64,000 nt of DNA from Flectonema sp. DT1601 (Eukaryota > Euglenozoa > Diplonemea > Diplonemida > Diplonemidae). Positions 59,435-64,000 of the stretch are shown here, piece by piece; position 1 is the stretch's first letter, and every line of letters begins with the position of its first letter. The notes under the pieces were generated by a model, which was not told the origin of the DNA, ran no database searches, and saw nothing but the letters and a program-made list of their open reading frames with translations. The translations under genes were made by a program, and so were the position numbers. Location of the stretch: the NCBI GenBank assembly GCA_964019425.1, contig OZ025848.1, positions 642,597 through 706,596 of the forward strand, in the 5' to 3' direction.

Positions 59435-62400
59435 GCCCGCAAACCCGCAAACCCGCAAACCGCAAACCCGCAAACCCGCAAACCCGCAAACCCGCAAACC
59501 CGCAAACCCGCAAACCCGCAAACCCGCAAACCCGCAAACCCGCAAACCCGCAAACCCGCAACCCGCAACCCGCAAACCCGCAAACCCGCAAACCCGCAAA
59601 CCCGCAAACCCGCAAACCCGCAAACCCGCAAACCCGCAAACCCGCAAACCCGCAAACCCGCAAACCCGCAAACCCGCAAACCCGCAAACCCGCAAACCCG
59701 CAAACCCGCAAACCGCAAACCCGCAAACCCGCAAACCCGCAAACCCGCAAACCCGCAAACCCGCAAACCCGCAAACCCGCAAACCCGCAAACCCGCAAAC
59801 CCGCAAACCCGCAAACCGCAAACCCGCAAACCCGCAAACCCGCAAACCCGCAAACCCGCAAACCCGCAAACCCGCAAACCCGCAAACCCGCAAACCCGCA
59901 AACCCGCAAACCCGCAAACCCGCAAACCCGCAAACCCGCAAACCCGCAACCCGCAAACCCGCAAACCCGCAAACCCGCAAACCCGCAAACCCGCAAACCC
60001 GCAAACCCGCAAACCCGCAAACCCGCAAACCCGCAAACCGCAAACCCGCAAACCCGCAAACCCGCAAACCCGCAAACCCGCAAACCCGCAAACCCGCAAA
60101 CCCGCAAACCCGCAAACCCGCAAACCCGCAACCCGCAAACCGCAAACCCGCAAACCCGCAAACCCGCAAACCCGCAAACCCGCAAACCCGCAAACCCGCA
60201 AACCCGCAAACCCGCAAACCCGCAAACCCGCAAACCCGCAAACCCGCAAACCCGCAAACCCGCAAACCCGCAAACCCGCAAACCCGCAAACCCGCAAACC
60301 CGCAAACCCGCAAACCCGCAAACCGCAAACCCGCAAACCCGCAAACCCGCAAACCCGCAAACCCGCAAACCCGCAAACCCGCAACCGCAACCCGCAAACC
60401 CGCAAACCCGCAAACCCGCAAACCCGCAAACCCGCAAACCCGCAAACCCGCAAACCCGCAAACCCGCAAACCCGCAAACCCGCAAACCCGCAAACCCGCA
60501 AACCCGCAAACCCGCAAACCCGCAAACCCGCAAACCCGCAAACCCGCAAACCCGCAAACCCGCAAACCCGCAAACCCGCAAACCCGCAAACCCGCAAACC
60601 CGCAAACCCGCAAACCCGCAAACCCGCAAACCCGCAAACCCGCAAACCCGCAAACCCGCAAACCCGCAAACCCGCAAACCCGCAAACCCGCAAACCCGCA
60701 AACCCGCAAACCCGCAAACCCGCAAACCCGCAAACCCGCAAACCCGCAAACCCGCAAACCCGCAAACCCGCAAACCCGCAAACCCGCAAACCCGCAAACC
60801 CGCAAACCCGCAAACCCGCAAACCCGCAAACCCGCAAACCCGCAAACCCGCAAACCCGCAAACCCGCAAACCCGCAAACCCGCAAACCCGCAAACCCGCA
60901 AACCCGCAAACCCGCAAACCCGCAAACCCGCAAACCCGCAAACCCGCAAACCGCAAACCCGCAAACCCGCAAACCCGCAAACCCGCAAACCCGCAAACCC
61001 GCAAACCCGCAAACCCGCAAACCCGCAAACCCGCAAACCCGCAAACCCGCAAACCCGCAAACCCGCAAACCCGCAAACCCGCAAACCCGCAAACCCGCAA
61101 ACCCGCAAACCCGCAAACCCGCAAACCCGCAAACCCGCAAACCCGCAAACCCGCAAACCCGCAAACCCGCAAACCCGCAAACCCGCAAACCCGCAAACCC
61201 GCAAACCCGCAAACCCGCAAACCCGCAAACCCGCAAACCCGCAAACCCGCAAACCCGCAAACCCGCAAACCCGCAAACCCGCAAACCCGCAAACCCGCAA
61301 ACCCGCAAACCCGCAAACCCGCAAACCCGCAAACCCGCAAACCCGCAAACCCGCAAACCCGCAAACCCGCAAACCCGCAAACCCGCAAACCCGCAAACCC
61401 GCAAACCCGCAAACCCGCAAACCCGCAAACCCGCAAACCCGCAAACCCGCAAACCCGCAAACCCGCAAACCCGCAAACCCGCAAACCCGCAAACCCGCAA
61501 ACCCGCAAACCCGCAAACCCGCAAACCCGCAAACCCGCAAACCCGCAAACCCGCAAACCCGCAAACCCGCAAACCCGCAAACCCGCAAACCCGCAAACCC
61601 GCAAACCCGCAAACCCGCAAACCCGCAAACCCGCAAACCCGCAAACCCGCAAACCCGCAAACCCGCAAACCCGCAAACCCGCAAACCCGCAAACCCGCAA
61701 ACCCGCAAACCCGCAAACCCGCAAACCCGCAAACCCGCAAACCCGCAAACCCGCAAACCCGCAAACCCGCAAACCCGCAAACCCGCAAACCCGCAAACCC
61801 GCAAACCCGCAAACCCGCAAACCCGCAAACCCGCAAACCCGCAAACCCGCAAACCCGCAAACCCGCAAACCCGCAAACCCGCAAACCCGCAAACCCGCAA
61901 ACCCGCAAACCCGCAAACCCGCAAACCCGCAAACCCGCAAACCCGCAAACCCGCAAACCCGCAAACCCGCAAACCCGCAAACCCGCAAACCCGCAAACCC
62001 GCAAACCCGCAAACCCGCAAACCCGCAAACCCGCAAACCCGCAAACCCGCAAACCCGCAAACCCGCAAACCCGCAAACCCGCAAACCCGCAAACCCGCAA
62101 ACCCGCAAACCCGCAAACCCGCAAACCCGCAAACCCGCAAACCCGCAAACCCGCAAACCCGCAAACCCGCAAACCCGCAAACCCGCAAACCCGCAAACCC
62201 GCAAACCCGCAAACCCGCAAACCCGCAAACCCGCAAACCCGCAAACCCGCAAACCCGCAAACCCGCAAACCCGCAAACCCGCAAACCCGCAAACCCGCAA
62301 ACCCGCAAACCCGCAAACCCGCAAACCCGCAAACCCGCAAACCCGCAAACCCGCAAACCCGCAAACCCGCAAACCCGCAAACCCGCAAACCCGCAAACCC

Positions 62401-64000
62401 GCAAACCCGCAAACCCGCAAACCCGCAAACCCGCAAACCCGCAAACCCGCAAACCCGCAAACCCGCAAACCCGCAAACCCGCAAACCCGCAAACCCGCAA
62501 ACCCGCAAACCCGCAAACCCGCAAACCCGCAAACCCGCAAACCCGCAAACCCGCAAACCCGCAAACCCGCAAACCCGCAAACCCGCAAACCCGCAAACCC
62601 GCAAACCCGCAAACCCGCAAACCCGCAAACCCGCAAACCCGCAAACCCGCAAACCCGCAAACCCGCAAACCCGCAAACCCGCAAACCCGCAAACCCGCAA
62701 ACCCGCAAACCCGCAAACCCGCAAACCCGCAAACCCGCAAACCCGCAAACCCGCAAACCCGCAAACCCGCAAACCCGCAAACCCGCAAACCCGCAAACCC
62801 GCAAACCCGCAAACCCGCAAACCCGCAAACCCGCAAACCCGCAAACCCGCAAACCCGCAAACCCGCAAACCCGCAAACCCGCAAACCCGCAAACCCGCAA
62901 ACCCGCAAACCCGCAAACCCGCAAACCCGCAAACCCGCAAACCCGCAAACCCGCAAACCCGCAAACCCGCAAACCCGCAAACCCGCAAACCCGCAAACCC
63001 GCAAACCCGCAAACCCGCAAACCCGCAAACCCGCAAACCCGCAAACCCGCAAACCCGCAAACCCGCAAACCCGCAAACCCGCAAACCCGCAAACCCGCAA
63101 ACCCGCAAACCCGCAAACCCGCAAACCCGCAAACCCGCAAACCCGCAAACCCGCAAACCCGCAAACCCGCAAACCCGCAAACCCGCAAACCCGCAAACCC
63201 GCAAACCCGCAAACCCGCAAACCCGCAAACCCGCAAACCCGCAAACCGCAAACCCGCAAACCCGCAAACCCGCAAACCCGCAAACCCGCAAACCCGCAAA
63301 CCCGCAAACCCGCAAACCCGCAAACCCGCAAACCCGCAAACCCGCAAACCCGCAAACCCGCAAACCCGCAAACCCGCAAACCCGCAAACCCGCAAACCCG
63401 CAAACCCGCAAACCCGCAAACCCGCAAACCCGCAAACCCGCAAACCCGCAAACCCGCAAACCCGCAAACCCGCAAACCCGCAAACCCGCAAACCCGCAAA
63501 CCCGCAAACCCGCAAACCCGCAAACCCGCAAACCCGCAAACCCGCAAACCCGCAAACCCGCAAACCCGCAAACCCGCAAACCCGCAAACCCGCAAACCCG
63601 CAAACCCGCAAACCCGCAAACCCGCAAACCCGCAAACCCGCAAACCCGCAAACCCGCAAACCCGCAAACCCGCAAACCCGCAAACCCGCAAACCCGCAAA
63701 CCCGCAAACCCGCAAACCCGCAAACCCGCAAACCCGCAAACCCGCAAACCCGCAAACCCGCAAACCCGCAAACCCGCAAACCCGCAAACCCGCAAACCCG
63801 CAAACCCGCAAACCCGCAAACCCGCAAACCCGCAAACCCGCAAACCCGCAAACCCGCAAACCCGCAAACCCGCAAACCCGCAAACCCGCAAACCCGCAAA
63901 CCCGCAAACCCGCAAACCCGCAAACCCGCAAACCCGCAAACCCGCAAACCCGCAAACCCGCAAACCGCAAACCCGCAAACCCGCAAACCCGCAAACCCGC
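59435..64000. repeat. AAACCCGC 8-mer tandem array (telomere-like, reversed orientation)
   Basis: About 570 head-to-tail copies of AAACCCGC (GCGGGTTT on the minus strand), continuing past the window end. Most units are perfect. Short variants (AAACCGC, AACCCGC, AACCGC) are concentrated in the first kilobase; a few lie near 60950, 63245 and 63963. The strand bias (G-rich strand lacks A) is telomere-like. However the G-rich strand runs leftwards, as at a left chromosome end, so this cannot be a simple right-hand telomere of the sequence on its left. All frames are open because the unit contains no stop; these are not genes. Confidence 0.95.

Noticed and set aside
59203-63994. Three minus-strand frames of about 1,500 codons made of the repeated LRVCGFAG peptide
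   Set aside because: They are translations of the stop-free 8-mer array. Length comes from repeat arithmetic, and all phases are equally open.
59435-64000. Simple right-hand chromosome telomere
   Set aside because: The C-rich strand is on +, the reverse of what a right-hand end needs.
59435-64000. CRISPR array
   Set aside because: Units are contiguous 8-mers without spacers, in a eukaryotic context.

Overview
The window is nuclear DNA of a unicellular eukaryote whose lineage I cannot place. The evidence is AT-rich intergenic DNA full of long A/T homopolymers, unlinked single genes on the + strand each with its own ATG, a few short GT-AG introns, a eukaryotic tRNA-Asp with a Pol III terminator, and typically eukaryotic proteins (BEACH-WD40, STEEP1-like, TFIIE-beta-like, NIPA, TPT/SLC35, a possible dynactin p24). 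No bacterial operon structure is seen.

Bases 1-40,300 are a host gene region, all recognised host genes on the + strand. In order: a membrane-anchored unknown protein; a giant intronless BEACH protein (3,519 aa); a secreted, membrane-anchored deiminase-fold protein; an unknown basic protein; a STEEP1/DUF167 fusion; a poly-Q PSP1-domain protein; an unknown membrane protein; a non-coding stretch (26.5-27.2 kb) with a piece resembling the large-subunit rRNA core and many hairpins; a TFIIE-beta-like factor; a leucine-rich repeat protein; a RING protein; a TPT/SLC35 transporter; a two-exon coiled-coil protein; a NIPA-type transporter; an SGNH/SASA esterase; and a multi-exon zinc-finger gene that I could not fully resolve.

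Bases 40,300-43,540 hold decayed fragments, probably of mobile elements. A tRNA-Asp gene (- strand) follows. From 43,640 to 59,434 lie four head-to-tail non-LTR retrotransposons, here called A, B, C and D. A and C carry complete APE endonuclease-RT-RNase H ORFs. C also has a full ORF1 and looks intact. B is a 5'-truncated, nearly identical copy of C with a frameshifting deletion. D is an older element of another family. Short target duplications at the junctions (CGTT, GCCG) suggest that C and then B entered neighbouring positions of an older A/D junction.

From 59,435 to the window end there are about 570 copies of the 8-mer AAACCCGC. It looks telomere-like but is in the orientation expected of a left-hand chromosome end, and it cuts D off in mid-ORF. 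It may be an interstitial telomere, an end fusion, a satellite or an assembly join.

Most promising leads: the rRNA-like structured locus, the inverted telomere-like array next to a retroelement cluster beside a tRNA gene, and stop codons that coincide with splice donors in several host genes.
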